DNA of 64,000 nucleotides from Gemmatales bacterium (GCA_026004675.1 BPJP01000004.1:186001-250000); one strand, 5' to 3'. Positions 1 through 9,931 are shown, counted from the stretch's first letter. Program-made: numbers and translations. Notes: generated from the sequence alone by a model not told the origin.

Positions 1-2
1 CA

Positions 3-1085
3 TCTCTGACGCATAAGTGGGTATTCGACTACCACGAAGACGACACCTACTGGTGCACTGCTGACATCGGCTGGATCACCGGCCACAGTTACATTGTCTA
101 TGGCCCGCTAGCTAACGGCGCCACGACGATGATGTACGAGGGAGCACCGAATTATCCGCGTGAAGACCGCTTCTGGGAACTTGTAGAAAAGTACCGCGTC
201 AACATCTTTTATACTGCCCCGACCGCTATCCGCGCCTTTATCAAATGGGGCGACCACTGGCCCAATCAACACGATCTCACGAGCCTGAAACTGCTCGGCA
301 CAGTCGGGGAGCCGATCAATCCGGAAGCGTGGATGTGGTATTACGAAGTGATTGGCAAGAAACGATGCCCGATCGTCGATACCTGGTGGCAAACCGAAAC
401 CGGAGCCATCATGATCAGCCCTCTTCCTGGCGCTATCCCCACGAAACCGGGTTCGGCCACCCGTCCGTTTCCCGGTGTCGTGGCCGAGATCGTTGATAAG
501 GAAGGGAATCCTCTGCCAGCCAATCAGGGAGGATACCTCGTCATCCGCAAACCCTGGCCGTCGATGCTACGGACGGTTTATGGCGACGACGAACGTTACA
601 AGCAGCAGTACTGGTCGCAGATTCCGCATGCCTATTTCACGGCCGACGGAGCTCGGCAAGACGAAGACGGCTATTTCTGGATCATGGGCCGTGTCGACGA
701 CGTGATTAACGTGTCGGGCCATCGCCTGAGCACGATGGAAGTGGAAAGCGCTCTAGTCCACCACGAGAAAGTTGCCGAGGCAGCCGTCGTCGGCAGGCCC
801 GACGAAATCAAGGGCGAAGCCATCGTTTGCTTCGTCACCCTTGTCAGTGGCGTCGAGCCGTCGGAACAACTGAAGGAGGAACTTCGGCAACATGTCGCCA
901 AGGAGATCGGCGCTTTGGCTCGACCTGACGATGTCCGCTTCACCGATGCCTTGCCAAAGACCCGATCGGGCAAAATCATGCGGCGTCTGCTGCGGGACGT
1001 CGCTGCTGGTAAAGAAACCACGGGAGATACGACGACGCTCGAAGACTTCAGCGTCTTGGCGAAGCTTCGTGAAGACGAGGAGTGA
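3..1085 (+). CDS. acs: Acetyl-CoA synthetase, C-terminal part (5' end outside window)
   Basis: AMP-forming acetate-CoA ligase, which activates acetate to acetyl-CoA through acetyl-adenylate in the cytoplasm. The frame is open from the window edge, so about 360 C-terminal residues are present of roughly 650 in the family. Visible motifs are the adenylate-binding WWQTETG, the hinge and C-domain segment [13 protein letters not shown], and the C-terminal [11 protein letters not shown], which carries the catalytic lysine that is reversibly acetylated in Acs homologues. The frame is intact to the TGA stop. The next gene starts about 60 bp downstream on the same strand. Identification is firm because the motifs are diagnostic; only the N-terminal half is unseen. 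Confidence 0.96.
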   Translation, partial: SLTHKWVFDYHEDDTYWCTADIGWITGHSYIVYGPLANGATTMMYEGAPNYPREDRFWELVEKYRVNIFYTAPTAIRAFIKWGDHWPNQHDLTSLKLLGTVGEPINPEAWMWYYEVIGKKRCPIVDTWWQTETGAIMISPLPGAIPTKPGSATRPFPGVVAEIVDKEGNPLPANQGGYLVIRKPWPSMLRTVYGDDERYKQQYWSQIPHAYFTADGARQDEDGYFWIMGRVDDVINVSGHRLSTMEVESALVHHEKVAEAAVVGRPDEIKGEAIVCFVTLVSGVEPSEQLKEELRQHVAKEIGALARPDDVRFTDALPKTRSGKIMRRLLRDVAAGKETTGDTTTLEDFSVLAKLREDEE

Positions 1086-1148
1086 TTCGTCGGTCGCTGT
1101 TCTTTTGCCACGACAACATCGTCTGAATTCGCCAATCCGGAGGCGGCT

Positions 1149-1622
1149 ATGTTTTCTTTGGTACTGGCGACATGGATGGCCACCGTTCCATTGGCTGATG
1201 ATCTTGTTCCGCGAGTGGACCTTGCTGCCTTCGGCAGGCTGTTGCAGAAAAAAGTGCGAAACCTGCAAGGACAGCCGGGGTTATGGAAAGCCAGGGATGG
1301 CAAGTTCCAACTTTTCATTGAAGTAGACGAAAGGCTGAATCGCGTTCGAATCATGATCCCCGTTCGTCCAATTGATTGCGACGACAAACAGTTGTTGTTA
1401 ACCCTGTTATCCGCCAACTTCGATCGTGCCTTGGAGGCAAAATATGCTGTAAACCGGAGGATGATCTGGTCGGTCTTCAGCCATCCGTTCGACACGTTGA
1501 CCGAAGCCGATCTTGATAATGCCCTAAAACAAGTGCGACAACTGGCGGAAAACACGGGTACCACGTTCAGCAGCACCAATAACCATTTCGCCACGATGGA
1601 AGTAGTCGACGACGACGATTGA
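1149..1622 (+). CDS. Small secreted protein of unknown function
   Basis: A 157-residue protein that I do not recognise with certainty. A short hydrophobic N-terminus (MFSLVLATWMATVPLA) suggests export. The body is mixed alpha/beta, with a segment around residues 75-130 (LLSANFDRALEAKYAVN, then a long helix) that is reminiscent of YbjN or secretion-chaperone-like folds; this is a loose impression. The C-terminus is acidic (VVDDDD). An AGG-rich stretch (GGAGGCGGCT) precedes the ATG. It lies between acs and another secreted protein on the same strand and may be co-transcribed with them. Confidence 0.75.
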   Translation: MFSLVLATWMATVPLADDLVPRVDLAAFGRLLQKKVRNLQGQPGLWKARDGKFQLFIEVDERLNRVRIMIPVRPIDCDDKQLLLTLLSANFDRALEAKYAVNRRMIWSVFSHPFDTLTEADLDNALKQVRQLAENTGTTFSSTNNHFATMEVVDDDD

Positions 1623-1668
1623 AACGTTTCGGCTGCCGCGAGAACGCGATTGAAAAGAAAAGAGGTGG

Positions 1669-2386
1669 ATGATGATGGGCCGCTTGCTGGGAGGCTTGGT
1701 GGTGCTCTGGTTCGTTCTTGTTCCCGTCACAGGCGCGGAAAAGCCAGCGACCAGAACGCCGCTTGAAGCGTTGAAAACCGTTTAACCTGCTCGTTGGTTT
1801 GTGGAAGGGAACGGGGGTGCCAGAACGCAAAGACGGAAGTGACGACTTTTGGATCGAAACGATTTCCTGCGAGTGGCAATTCAAGCAAGACGATGCTTGG
1901 ATCGACCTCCAATTCAACCGAGGCAAACATTATTCCAGCGGCACGCTGCACTATTTGCCTACCGAAGATGAATTCGAACTTCGCATGCTGACTTCGGACA
2001 AAAAGAAGCAGATATTTCGGGGTTCGCTGGAAAAGAATCGCTATTTGAGAGTTGTGCGCATCGATCCGGAAACAAAAACGACGCATCGGCTGACCATTAG
2101 TTTGTTGCACGAAACGCGATTTCTGTATGAATACGCGGTGGCCAATCAGGGCAGTACCTACTTTCGCCGTATTTACCGGGTGGGAGCTACCCGCAAAGGC
2201 GTCCAATTTGCTGCCGGCGACCACCGGCCAGAATGTATTGTCTCCGGCGGATTGGGAACATCGACCGTATCGTATAAGGGAAAAACGTACTATGTTTGCT
2301 GCAGCGGCTGCCGGGCCGCCTTCAATGAAAACCCGGAAAAGTACATCAAGGAGTTCGAAGCGAAAAAGAAAAAACACGCGAAATGA
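1669..2386 (+). CDS. Secreted protein with C-terminal YHS domain (frameshifted)
   Basis: The first frame starts at an ATG triplet run (1669/1672/1675) behind AGAGG. It encodes a signal peptide ([17 protein letters not shown]) and reaches a stop at 1784. The rest reads in the next frame to 2386. Removing one A from the A4 run at 1774-1777 joins them as [20 protein letters not shown], which reads as a continuous conserved opening. The corrected protein is about 238 residues: a beta-rich domain, then a C-terminal YHS-like metal-binding segment ([19 protein letters not shown]) and a lysine-rich tail. YHS domains bind metal ions, often copper; the role here is unknown. The stop overlaps the ATG of the next gene (ATGA), suggesting translational coupling. 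Confidence 0.75.
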
Positions 2387-4332
2387 AACTCGATTTCTCG
2401 TCGCTGGTCGATACCGATCCGACACTCTTCGACGTCCAGTCTTCCGCTCCTGGTCCGGATGGCAAACTGCCTCTCACTGAAGAGTTGTTGCGCCATGCGC
2501 CTAGCGGACATCTATTTGGCTGGAGCCAGAACGTGGGTATGGGATGGAACCCCGACGAGTTGGGGCGTAAGGAGTTTCTCCTTTTAAGCACGCAAGGAGG
2601 CATTCGGGCTCCGGATGGTCGGCCCGTTGCACTTGGTTACCATTCAGGACATTGGGAAGTCGGACTTTTAATGCAGGCTGCAGCCGACGAACTCCGCGCT
2701 TTGCGTTGTATCCCCTTTGCCGGCTTCTGCTCGGACCCCTGTGATGGTCGTAGCCAGGGGACCGCGGGCATGATGGACAGCTTGCCTTATCGCAACGATG
2801 CCGCGCAGGTTTTTCGCCGTCTGATTCGCTCCCTGCCCACGCGGGCTGGTGTCATCGGGATTGCCACGTGCGATAAAGGCCTTCCAGCCATGATGATGGC
2901 ATTGGCTTCAACCCGCGATTTGCCCTGTGTCCTTGTTCCTGGCGGGGTCATGCTGGCAACGTCGAACGGCGAAGATACGGGGAAAGTTCAAACGATCGGT
3001 GCCCGTTTTGCCCATGGCGAGATCACCTTGGAAGAGGCGGCGGTAGCAGGTTGCCGAACCTGTGCCAGCCCCGGCGGAGGCTGCCAGTTTCTCGGAACAG
3101 CGGCAACGGCTCAAGTGGTGGGCGAAGCCCTGGGCTTATCTCTGCCTCATTCCGCCTTGACACCATCGGGACAACCCATCTGGCTCGATATGGCGCGACG
3201 ATCCGCCCGCGCTGCCCTTGCCCTTTGCCAGCGAGGGATACGCACGCGCGACATCCTTACCGAAGCGTCGATCCACAACGCCATGGCAGTGCATGCTGCT
3301 TTTGGCGGTTCCACGAATTTGCTTCTGCACCTGCCCGCAATTGCTTTTTGCGCAGGTCTTCGGCGACCGAACGTGGAGGACTGGATTCGAGTCAACCGTC
3401 AGGTGCCAAGACTCGTCGACGCCTTGCCCAACGGCCCAGTCGGTTATCCAACTTCCTTTGTATTTTTGGCCGGTGGCGTTCCGGAAGTCATGCTTCACTT
3501 GCGCCAGTCTGGACTGTTGGACGATTCCTGCATGACCGTCAGTGGGGAACCATTGGCCAAAACGCTCGATTGGTGGGAACGGTCCGAACGCCGTCGGAAA
3601 TTACGCACCTTATTGAAGCAACGAGACGGAGTCGATCCGGACCATGTCATTATGTCGCCCGAAGTTGCGAGCAAACGTGGATTGACTTCTACCGTGACTT
3701 TTCCCCGTGGCAATCTGGCGCCGGAAGGAGCTGTGATCAAGAGCACCGCTATCGATCCAAGCGTCGTCGACGAAGATGGCGTTTATCGCAAGAGAGGACC
3801 GGCACGGGTTTTTACCAGTGAAAAAGCGGCTGTTGCTGCCGTCAAGGATCGCAATGTGCAGCCAGGCGACATTATCGTGTTGATTGGCCGAGGGCCTCTG
3901 GGCGCCGGCATGGAAGAAACATATCAGTTGACGTCGGCATTAAAGCATTTGAGTTTTGGCAAAGATATAGCCGTTCTCACTGATGCACGTTTTTCGGGTG
4001 TTTCCACTGGCCCATGTATCGGGCACATCGGGCCGGAAGCCCTCGCCGGAGGTCCGATTGGCAAGGTGCAGGACGGAGACATCATCGAAATCATTATCGA
4101 TCGCAATCGCCTGGAAGGAAGCCTGAACCTCGTGGGGCAAGGAGATGCCATTTTTGGCGCCGAAGCAGGAAAGCAAATCCTGGACTCGAGACCGCTCCAT
4201 TCGGACTTGCGGCCCGATCCCGATTTGCCGGCAGATACGCGTCTGTGGGCCGCCTTACAAGCTGTAAGTGGTGGTCCTTGGGGTGGTTGCGTTTTTGACG
4301 TCGATACAATCGTCCAGCGCCTGCTGGGCTAA
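2383..4332 (+). CDS. IlvD/Edd family dehydratase, YjhG/YagF type
   Basis: A 649-residue Fe-S dehydratase of the IlvD/Edd superfamily, which removes water from 2,3-dihydroxy acids. Length and sequence fit the YjhG/YagF subgroup, whose characterised members dehydrate sugar acids such as D-xylonate. Cysteines in conserved places for the cluster are C120 (CDGRSQG), C163 (ATCDKG) and C234 ([10 protein letters not shown]). The C-terminal part carries the DARFSG signature. The ATG overlaps the preceding stop by four bases. No sugar dehydrogenase, lactonase or sugar transporter is adjacent, so the substrate cannot be fixed from context. Family assignment is strong and the exact sugar acid is inference. 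Confidence 0.92.
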   Translation: MKLDFSSLVDTDPTLFDVQSSAPGPDGKLPLTEELLRHAPSGHLFGWSQNVGMGWNPDELGRKEFLLLSTQGGIRAPDGRPVALGYHSGHWEVGLLMQAAADELRALRCIPFAGFCSDPCDGRSQGTAGMMDSLPYRNDAAQVFRRLIRSLPTRAGVIGIATCDKGLPAMMMALASTRDLPCVLVPGGVMLATSNGEDTGKVQTIGARFAHGEITLEEAAVAGCRTCASPGGGCQFLGTAATAQVVGEALGLSLPHSALTPSGQPIWLDMARRSARAALALCQRGIRTRDILTEASIHNAMAVHAAFGGSTNLLLHLPAIAFCAGLRRPNVEDWIRVNRQVPRLVDALPNGPVGYPTSFVFLAGGVPEVMLHLRQSGLLDDSCMTVSGEPLAKTLDWWERSERRRKLRTLLKQRDGVDPDHVIMSPEVASKRGLTSTVTFPRGNLAPEGAVIKSTAIDPSVVDEDGVYRKRGPARVFTSEKAAVAAVKDRNVQPGDIIVLIGRGPLGAGMEETYQLTSALKHLSFGKDIAVLTDARFSGVSTGPCIGHIGPEALAGGPIGKVQDGDIIEIIIDRNRLEGSLNLVGQGDAIFGAEAGKQILDSRPLHSDLRPDPDLPADTRLWAALQAVSGGPWGGCVFDVDTIVQRLLG

Positions 4333-4444
4333 ACGCCGAAAGAAATCGCGTGTAAAAAGTTTCGGTTTTAAGTTGTAACCGTCCGAAAGAAACGGTAAGT
4401 TTAAAAAATGGTCAAACTGGACGCGACAGCGTAAGGAGGTCTTT

Positions 4445-4945
4445 ATGCGGTACCGAGTTCTTCGCTGCTTTAGTCTAGTCGCAATCATGTGTTTTGTCAT
4501 TCCTTTCTCGTCCGCACAAGACAAGACGAAGCCGGCACCAAAACCAGAAAAGCCGAAACGGATCGTTGTCGGCCAGGGACAAGTAAAGTTCGTGCGACTG
4601 ACGGGTGACGAAATTGAAGTTCTCGTTCGTGTTCCCGTTCGTAAAGGGCGGGGAATCCAATATAAGGAACAAAAGCAATCCTTTCCTATCGCAAAGGACG
4701 TGCAAGTGCGCGTCAAGAATCCGCCACTGGCATTCGACAGCAAAGGCCGGCCCAAAAAATGGACCGCGGACGAATTGCAAAAGTTCAAAGGTCCCGATCC
4801 CAAGGCATGGGGCTACACAGGCTCATTGAATATGCTGAAGCAGAACCAAACGATCCATGCCTTTCTGGGCAAAGAGAGGGGCGCCCCGCGCGACGCAAAG
4901 CCCGAAATTTTCATGATTTATATTCTCGATGATGTCGTGCAATGA
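4445..4945 (+). CDS. Secreted protein, single-unit member of a local paralogue family
   Basis: A 166-residue protein of unknown function with a signal peptide (CFSLVAIMCFVIPFSSAQD) and a strong ribosome-binding site (AAGGAGG, about 4434-4440). After a Lys/Pro-rich spacer it holds one unit: beta strands, then FDSKGRPKKWTADELQKFKG, then a PKAWGYTGS segment and a terminal FLGKERGAPRD block. The same unit appears once in the next gene and three times in the one after, so the three genes are tandem paralogues. Probably periplasmic or cell-surface. I cannot name a domain family. Confidence 0.8.
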   Translation: MRYRVLRCFSLVAIMCFVIPFSSAQDKTKPAPKPEKPKRIVVGQGQVKFVRLTGDEIEVLVRVPVRKGRGIQYKEQKQSFPIAKDVQVRVKNPPLAFDSKGRPKKWTADELQKFKGPDPKAWGYTGSLNMLKQNQTIHAFLGKERGAPRDAKPEIFMIYILDDVVQ

Positions 4946-5044
4946 GAAAACAAATAACAGCAGCCAATAACGCCTGCTGCATTCGTTGTGCCAATCGTCC
5001 AGCCAATCATTCGAGATCCATTCCGAATTCGTGGAGGTCTTGTC

Positions 5045-5653
5045 ATGAACCAGGCATATCGTTGGCTCGGAATTCTCGTGCTGGTGGTAATGGTTGTTCC
5101 CCTCTGCGGCGCTGGCCAAAAAACGAAAAAAAGCTATAAGAAGGTTGGCGAAATAGAAGGCACCGTCAAGAGTGTCAATGAAGCGACCAAGAGTATTTTG
5201 CTTGAACGCGAGATCATCGACCAGAAAAAACTGCAGGAGCTTAATGTCTGGTGGGTGCAACAGCAAGCATCGCTTCGAGGCATCAAGAATATTAGCCAGT
5301 ACCAATCTAAGCTGCTATCGATCAAAAACGAGCTTGAGAAGCGACGAAAAGCCTTGAAAAAACGAGTGACCGAATCGATCCAGCTGGCCAGTAATGTCAT
5401 CGTTCGCACGAGCAAACCACCGCTGAAGTTTACCGCGGATGGTCAGATTGTGAAATACACGCCTGCCGAACTGAAGAAAATGGCTGGTCCCGAAGGTTAT
5501 CCCGGATTCCCAGCCGATTTCAATCAGATCACTGTTGGTCAAAATGCCAAAATCATCCTCGCCAAGAGAACGGACGTGACGACAGGAGTGCCGGAACTGC
5601 AACGACCGGTTGGAGTGATGGTCATTTTGTCGTCTCCAGGCGACCCACGTTAG
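5045..5653 (+). CDS. Secreted protein, second single-unit paralogue
   Basis: The ATG at 5045 is preferred over an upstream in-frame start at 4988 because GGAGG (5033-5037) sits just before it and a signal peptide follows at once (WLGILVLVVMVVPLCGAGQ). The product has 202 residues. A predicted helical insertion rich in Lys, Glu and Gln (about residues 55-110) separates the early beta strands from the conserved segment FTADGQIVKYTPAELKKM and a GYPGFPADF block that matches the neighbouring paralogues. Function unknown. It differs from its neighbours mainly by this inserted helical region. Confidence 0.78.
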   Translation: MNQAYRWLGILVLVVMVVPLCGAGQKTKKSYKKVGEIEGTVKSVNEATKSILLEREIIDQKKLQELNVWWVQQQASLRGIKNISQYQSKLLSIKNELEKRRKALKKRVTESIQLASNVIVRTSKPPLKFTADGQIVKYTPAELKKMAGPEGYPGFPADFNQITVGQNAKIILAKRTDVTTGVPELQRPVGVMVILSSPGDPR

Positions 5654-5804
5654 CGATGACAAACTTGGACCAGCTTTTTCGTGCCACGTATTATTTGGCC
5701 CATTCAAGGAACCGCCGGAACTTTCCCCCCTATTCTGGCGTCTAACCGTTGTGACGTCGTTTTGCGTCTCGTCTCGCTGAAGGTCATCGCGAGGAGGTTG
5801 TACG

Positions 5805-7238
5805 ATGTATCGAGCGTTCCGCTCCGTCGGCTTTCTTGTCCTTTTATGGGCTGTCTTTCCTGCCCCTGGAGCCGATGACAACAAAACGACCGAATCCAAG
5901 AAAGAAAAACTGGTGCCTTTCGGCCAACCGCTAATCGCGAAGGTGGTGGCCGTCGAAGGAGAATCGCTCAAGTTCGTTTACAAGCAACCTAAACTCGATC
6001 CGAAGAAAAGACAATTCGTCGCCGTCGACCAGGAGGCGACCTTGCAGATTTGGGAGCACGCCAGGATTCGCAAAGAATGGATCAAGAAGGTTCTCGGTGA
6101 AGATGGCAAACCTCGTTTGCCGAACGAGGAAGAAAAACGAAAAGCCAAAGGCGACGATCCCAAAGCATGGGGCTATGCAGCGGACATCGCGAACCTGGAA
6201 CCGGGGCGAGTCGTGCGCCTTTTCCTCGCCAAAAGGCTTGGCGCACCGCGGGCCGAACCGCCGTTGATTCGTGAAATACACATTGCCCGAGTACCTGGGG
6301 ATGAAGAAATCGGCGGGCCAAGTGGCCTTCTTGGTGGACTGCCTACGATCGATCCCGATGCGGAAGTCGTACCATACGGTCCGCCCCAGGTCGGCATGCT
6401 TGTCAAATCCGAAAAAGGCAAGATGACTTTGCGTACCCAATATCGCGCCTTCAACGGAAAAGGCTTCGAGGTAAAAACGCGTGATATCGATCTTATTCTC
6501 GCTCCTCAAGCGAAAATCCGGATCGAATGGCCTCCTCCTGCCCTCGATGAAAACGATCAAATCAAAAAGTATACGGAGGAAGAGCTGAAAGCGCTCAAGG
6601 GGGAAGAAGGGCTATGGGGTTATCCCGGTGATCGGTCCTATCTGCAAGCTGGTCGAATCGTGCAAGTGCAACTTGTCAAAGCCAAGGATGCTGCCAGATC
6701 CGATCCGCCCTTTGTTAATCTCGTATATATCAAAAAAGAGCCAGGAGACGACCAGATCGATCCGCAAGCTTTGCGTTTCTTCCGGCCCGTTCCCGGCACG
6801 TTGCCTCCCGACGAAAACGCGAAAAAGAAGGATGATGGCCTGGTGCCTTATGGCCAGCCATTCATCGCGACGCTGAGCCGTACGGACCGAGGTCTTACCT
6901 TTACCCGAAAACAACGCGTATTAAATGGCGACAAAGTCGGTTACCGTGACGTAACGGTAACCTACCAGCCAGCGCCAGGAATGAAGATTCGAGTTGAAGA
7001 AACGCCGATCATCTTCGACACAAAAGGCCGGCCCAAGAAGTTTACGCCTGAAGAATTGAAAAAACTGCAAGGACCGGAACGCCTTTGGGGCTTCACTGGC
7101 AAAAAAGAACATCTGATCCCTGGACGGACAGTCATGGTGTTTTTGGGGAAAAAGCGCGACGCAGCGGTCGACGATCCTCCAGTTGTCCGCATGATTTATA
7201 TCGCGAAACCCCCGATGGACGCGGTACCCAAGTTTTAA
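5805..7238 (+). CDS. Secreted three-unit repeat protein, paralogue of the two preceding genes
   Basis: A 477-residue protein with a signal peptide (FLVLLWAVFPAPGADD) after an AGGAGG ribosome-binding site. It contains three tandem copies of the unit seen singly in the two upstream genes. Each copy begins with a variant of LVPFGQP/VVPYGPP/LVPYGQP, includes an EEL-K-LKG/LQG segment, a WGY/WGF turn and a block ending in FLAKRLGAP, QLVKAKDAA or FLGKKRDAA. Copies lie at about residues 35-165, 180-310 and 330-470. Internal duplication is obvious by eye. Function is unknown; an extracytoplasmic binding or structural role is a guess. A strong hairpin terminator follows 20 bp after the stop. Confidence 0.82.
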   Translation: MYRAFRSVGFLVLLWAVFPAPGADDNKTTESKKEKLVPFGQPLIAKVVAVEGESLKFVYKQPKLDPKKRQFVAVDQEATLQIWEHARIRKEWIKKVLGEDGKPRLPNEEEKRKAKGDDPKAWGYAADIANLEPGRVVRLFLAKRLGAPRAEPPLIREIHIARVPGDEEIGGPSGLLGGLPTIDPDAEVVPYGPPQVGMLVKSEKGKMTLRTQYRAFNGKGFEVKTRDIDLILAPQAKIRIEWPPPALDENDQIKKYTEEELKALKGEEGLWGYPGDRSYLQAGRIVQVQLVKAKDAARSDPPFVNLVYIKKEPGDDQIDPQALRFFRPVPGTLPPDENAKKKDDGLVPYGQPFIATLSRTDRGLTFTRKQRVLNGDKVGYRDVTVTYQPAPGMKIRVEETPIIFDTKGRPKKFTPEELKKLQGPERLWGFTGKKEHLIPGRTVMVFLGKKRDAAVDDPPVVRMIYIAKPPMDAVPKF

Positions 7239-7257
7239 CACTTGCAAAAAGAACTAC

Positions 7258-7284
7258 CCCGCGGCTCCACCGCCGCGGGTTTTT
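7258..7284 (+). terminator. Rho-independent terminator
   Basis: Perfect 8-bp GC stem CCCGCGGC (7258-7265) and GCCGCGGG (7272-7279) with a 6-nt loop, followed by TTTTT. It ends the three-gene secreted-repeat cluster and lies just before the acetyltransferase start. Confidence 0.88.
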
Positions 7285-7312
7285 GTTCGGCCAGCCGACG
7301 GCACCGCCAGCC

Positions 7313-8146
7313 ATGCATATTCGCACGATGACTGCCGACGACTTGCCATTCGGAATGTTTCTCAAAGAACAAGCCGGCTGGAACCAAACCGAGCAAGATT
7401 GGCGCCGATTCCTTAGTCTTCAACCGGACGGTTGTTTTATCGCCGAAAATGCCGACCGTCCGTTGGGAACCGCGGTCGCTTTCGTTTTCCAGGAAGTGGC
7501 TTGGATTGCGATGGTTCTTGTAGAAAAAACGGCCCGAGGTCAGGGAATTGGCAAGGCACTATTGCGTCATGCGCTGGGCTTTTTGGAACGTCATCAAGTC
7601 CGTAGCATTAGGCTCGATGCGACGCCGCTAGGCCAACCGCTTTATGAACGGAACGGATTCGTGCCGCAGTTTCAACTCACGCGTTTTGAAGGTGTGCCTC
7701 GGTCGGCCGCCTCCTTTGCCAAGCCAATTGTTGGTCTGGCTGAAGCAAACGATTTGCTTTGCGCTTTCGACGCCACAGCAACGAGAACCGATCGGCGGAA
7801 GTTACTAAAGGCGCTTGGACAGGAAGCGTCGGTAAGATGGTTTGCACAGGTCGAAAACAACGATTTGCGTGGATATCTGGCGTTGCGTCCTGGAGCGTTG
7901 GCCTGGCAAATCGGACCGGCCATTGCGATGCCGGAGTCGGGCGAAGCACTGTTTCAGACGGCGTGGTCGGCGCTTGAGGGACAACGAGTTTTTGTGGATA
8001 TTCCCGCCGGCAATTCTCAAGCGGTGGCTTGTGCCCAGTCGGCGGGGCTGAGTCCTCAGCGGCAATTGCTCCGCATGTGCCGGGGTGAATGGATTTGCGA
8101 AAATATCTCTCAGTTGTGGGCAAGCTCGGGGCCAGAAAAAGGATAG
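7313..8146 (+). CDS. GNAT family N-acetyltransferase
   Basis: A 277-residue acetyl-CoA-dependent acyltransferase. The start at 7313 (MHIRTMTADD) is chosen because the GNAT fold begins there; an upstream in-frame ATG at 7085 lies inside the previous gene. Residues 1-130 form the GNAT domain, with the acetyl-CoA-binding motif A (VLVEKTARGQGIGKALL) and the later YERNGFVPQ motif B. Residues about 140-277 are a second, more diverged acetyltransferase-like domain, as in the two-domain YitH/Acetyltransf_18 proteins. Substrate unknown. It converges with the kinase gene on the other strand. Confidence 0.88.
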   Translation: MHIRTMTADDLPFGMFLKEQAGWNQTEQDWRRFLSLQPDGCFIAENADRPLGTAVAFVFQEVAWIAMVLVEKTARGQGIGKALLRHALGFLERHQVRSIRLDATPLGQPLYERNGFVPQFQLTRFEGVPRSAASFAKPIVGLAEANDLLCAFDATATRTDRRKLLKALGQEASVRWFAQVENNDLRGYLALRPGALAWQIGPAIAMPESGEALFQTAWSALEGQRVFVDIPAGNSQAVACAQSAGLSPQRQLLRMCRGEWICENISQLWASSGPEKG

Positions 8147-8155
8147 GACTGGCCG

Positions 8156-9931
8156 TTACAACAACGTATCGAGTTCGTTCTCTTGAAGTTCAATCGCAAA
8201 GGCACAGCCTAATTCCCACAAACCGGCGTCGCGGGCAGTGGCATGGACGACATAGGCAAGAGTCAAGATAGGCGGCGAATCGACGTTGCCATGCAGTTCG
8301 AGTTGCAGTTGGGTTCCTGCGTCGACTGCATGTTTCACCAACAAAGCAACGCCTCCCGGCGAGATATTCACTACTGTTGCCGGCCACTTTTCACGGTTGA
8401 GCATCGACAAATGTGAATTGCGACCCGGCCGACAGGGAAATCGAATCCAGGCTCGGCAATCCTTGGCAGGGGGGCGGACACGTTCGGCACGAAACGCCCA
8501 CAGCTCTTCATCGGCCAATTCGCGGGCGAAAGCGCAACCCAATACCCAGCGACGGTCGTGCTGTTGCCTGAGATTGACCACCCGCGCGATCACGTGCTGG
8601 GTGGTGTGCGTCGAAACAGCGTGCAATTCGACATCGAGCAAAGTTCCGCGTTCGAAACGACGATCAACCCGAAGTGCCAGTCCGCCTCGCGAAATATCGA
8701 GAATCTCAGCGGGCCAGGTGATGTCGACACTGGCATTCACCGGCTTGCATAGGCCTTGCAACTGGCAACGATGCCGAAGCGAAGCCCGGCGATCGGACGG
8801 AGTTACCTCGACACTCGGGGAGGCGGCAACGGCCGACGGCGCCTTCCGATCGAGCCAAGGCTCCAGAGCATAGAGGAGGTCGGCCGGTGTCGAATAGCGA
8901 TCGTCCGGACTTTTTGCCAGCATCTTGTTGAGAACGGCTTCGAGACCAGCCGGAATATCCTGGCGCAGCCTGCTTGCTGGCATAGGCATCTCCCTTTGGT
9001 GCCGAAGTAATTTCGACAGCACCGATCCTTCTGGAAATGGCGGTTGGCCCGTCAATAAGAAATACATCGTGCAGCCCAAACTGTAGATATCGGCCCGAAT
9101 ATCGGCTTCGCGTGGATTGAACGCCTGTTCGGGTGCGAGATAATCGGCCGTTCCGACCGTGTCGACCTTCTCAAAATCTGACCCCTCGGCGAGATCAAAG
9201 CCGGTCGCGGGCAAGCGCAACCCGGCGATCCCCCAGTCAAGGATTCTGATAGCGCACTCCTCAGCATCGGCCAATCCTTCCCAGCCGACGGCAGCAAGTC
9301 TTTCGACTTCCTCTGTCGGTATGAGCAACAACAGGTTCTGGGGCTTGATGTCTCGATGTACCAGTCCATGTTCATGGGCGTGCTGCAAGCCGCGGGCAGC
9401 CTGCCAGGTATATCGGCAGGCCAAAGAAACTGGCAAGGGACCCGCCTGTTGCACCAGCCGTGCAAGGTGTGCGCCTTCCAGGAATTCCATTACAAAATAG
9501 TAACGCCCTTCGTCCTCTCCCGTTTCGACGGTCCTGATGATGTTTTCATGTTCGAGTTGAGCGATAACGTGCATTTCCCATTGGAACTGGCGGACCGCTT
9601 CCGGGTTGGACACCAGGCTATCGCGGAGCATTTTCAGGGCGAAGATTTCCTGCTCGCTTCGGCTCAAGACTTTAAAAACCTGTCCGACGCTTCCGTGCCC
9701 GAGTTGTTCCAGAAGCACATAATCGCCGAGAACGAGCTTGTGCCCGTTACCGTGGAAGAGCTGATTGATTTGGTAAGTCGTTAGCAGTCCACAATCGAAC
9801 AAATACCAGGCCAGCATTTGCGGTTCGTCGAATGACCGGCGCAGGGTGACGACCGCATGTTCCTGCTCCTCGGTGAGGAGCCGGCTCCGCTTCAAAACGT
9901 CAATAAAACCATCGATGGTGTCGATCGCCAT
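8156..9931 (-). CDS. Ser/Thr protein kinase with two C-terminal PilZ domains
   Basis: A 591-residue Hanks-type kinase. The ATG at 9931 (MAIDTIDGF) is preferred over a TTG nine codons upstream. An N-terminal helical region of about 65 residues precedes the kinase domain (about 70-340), which has the glycine loop GHGSVGQVF, catalytic Lys in ALKML, HRDIKPQN, a DWG variant of DFG, and APEQ. Two PilZ domains follow (about 385-480 and 490-590). Each keeps the c-di-GMP-binding pattern RxxxR (RASLR, RAWIR) and [DN]xSxxG (DISRGG, NISPGG). No transmembrane segment is evident, so it is probably cytoplasmic. The architecture suggests that c-di-GMP affects kinase activity or placement, which is inference. 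Confidence 0.93.
   Translation of the reverse strand: MAIDTIDGFIDVLKRSRLLTEEQEHAVVTLRRSFDEPQMLAWYLFDCGLLTTYQINQLFHGNGHKLVLGDYVLLEQLGHGSVGQVFKVLSRSEQEIFALKMLRDSLVSNPEAVRQFQWEMHVIAQLEHENIIRTVETGEDEGRYYFVMEFLEGAHLARLVQQAGPLPVSLACRYTWQAARGLQHAHEHGLVHRDIKPQNLLLLIPTEEVERLAAVGWEGLADAEECAIRILDWGIAGLRLPATGFDLAEGSDFEKVDTVGTADYLAPEQAFNPREADIRADIYSLGCTMYFLLTGQPPFPEGSVLSKLLRHQREMPMPASRLRQDIPAGLEAVLNKMLAKSPDDRYSTPADLLYALEPWLDRKAPSAVAASPSVEVTPSDRRASLRHRCQLQGLCKPVNASVDITWPAEILDISRGGLALRVDRRFERGTLLDVELHAVSTHTTQHVIARVVNLRQQHDRRWVLGCAFARELADEELWAFRAERVRPPAKDCRAWIRFPCRPGRNSHLSMLNREKWPATVVNISPGGVALLVKHAVDAGTQLQLELHGNVDSPPILTLAYVVHATARDAGLWELGCAFAIELQENELDTLL

Noticed and set aside
671..1594. Long minus-strand open frame of 307 codons
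   Set aside because: Antisense to acs and the next gene, Ser/Arg-rich composition, no motifs or ribosome-binding site.
3051..3821. Plus-strand open frame of 256 codons inside the dehydratase gene
   Set aside because: Arg/Ser/Cys-rich shadow of the well-supported dehydratase frame.
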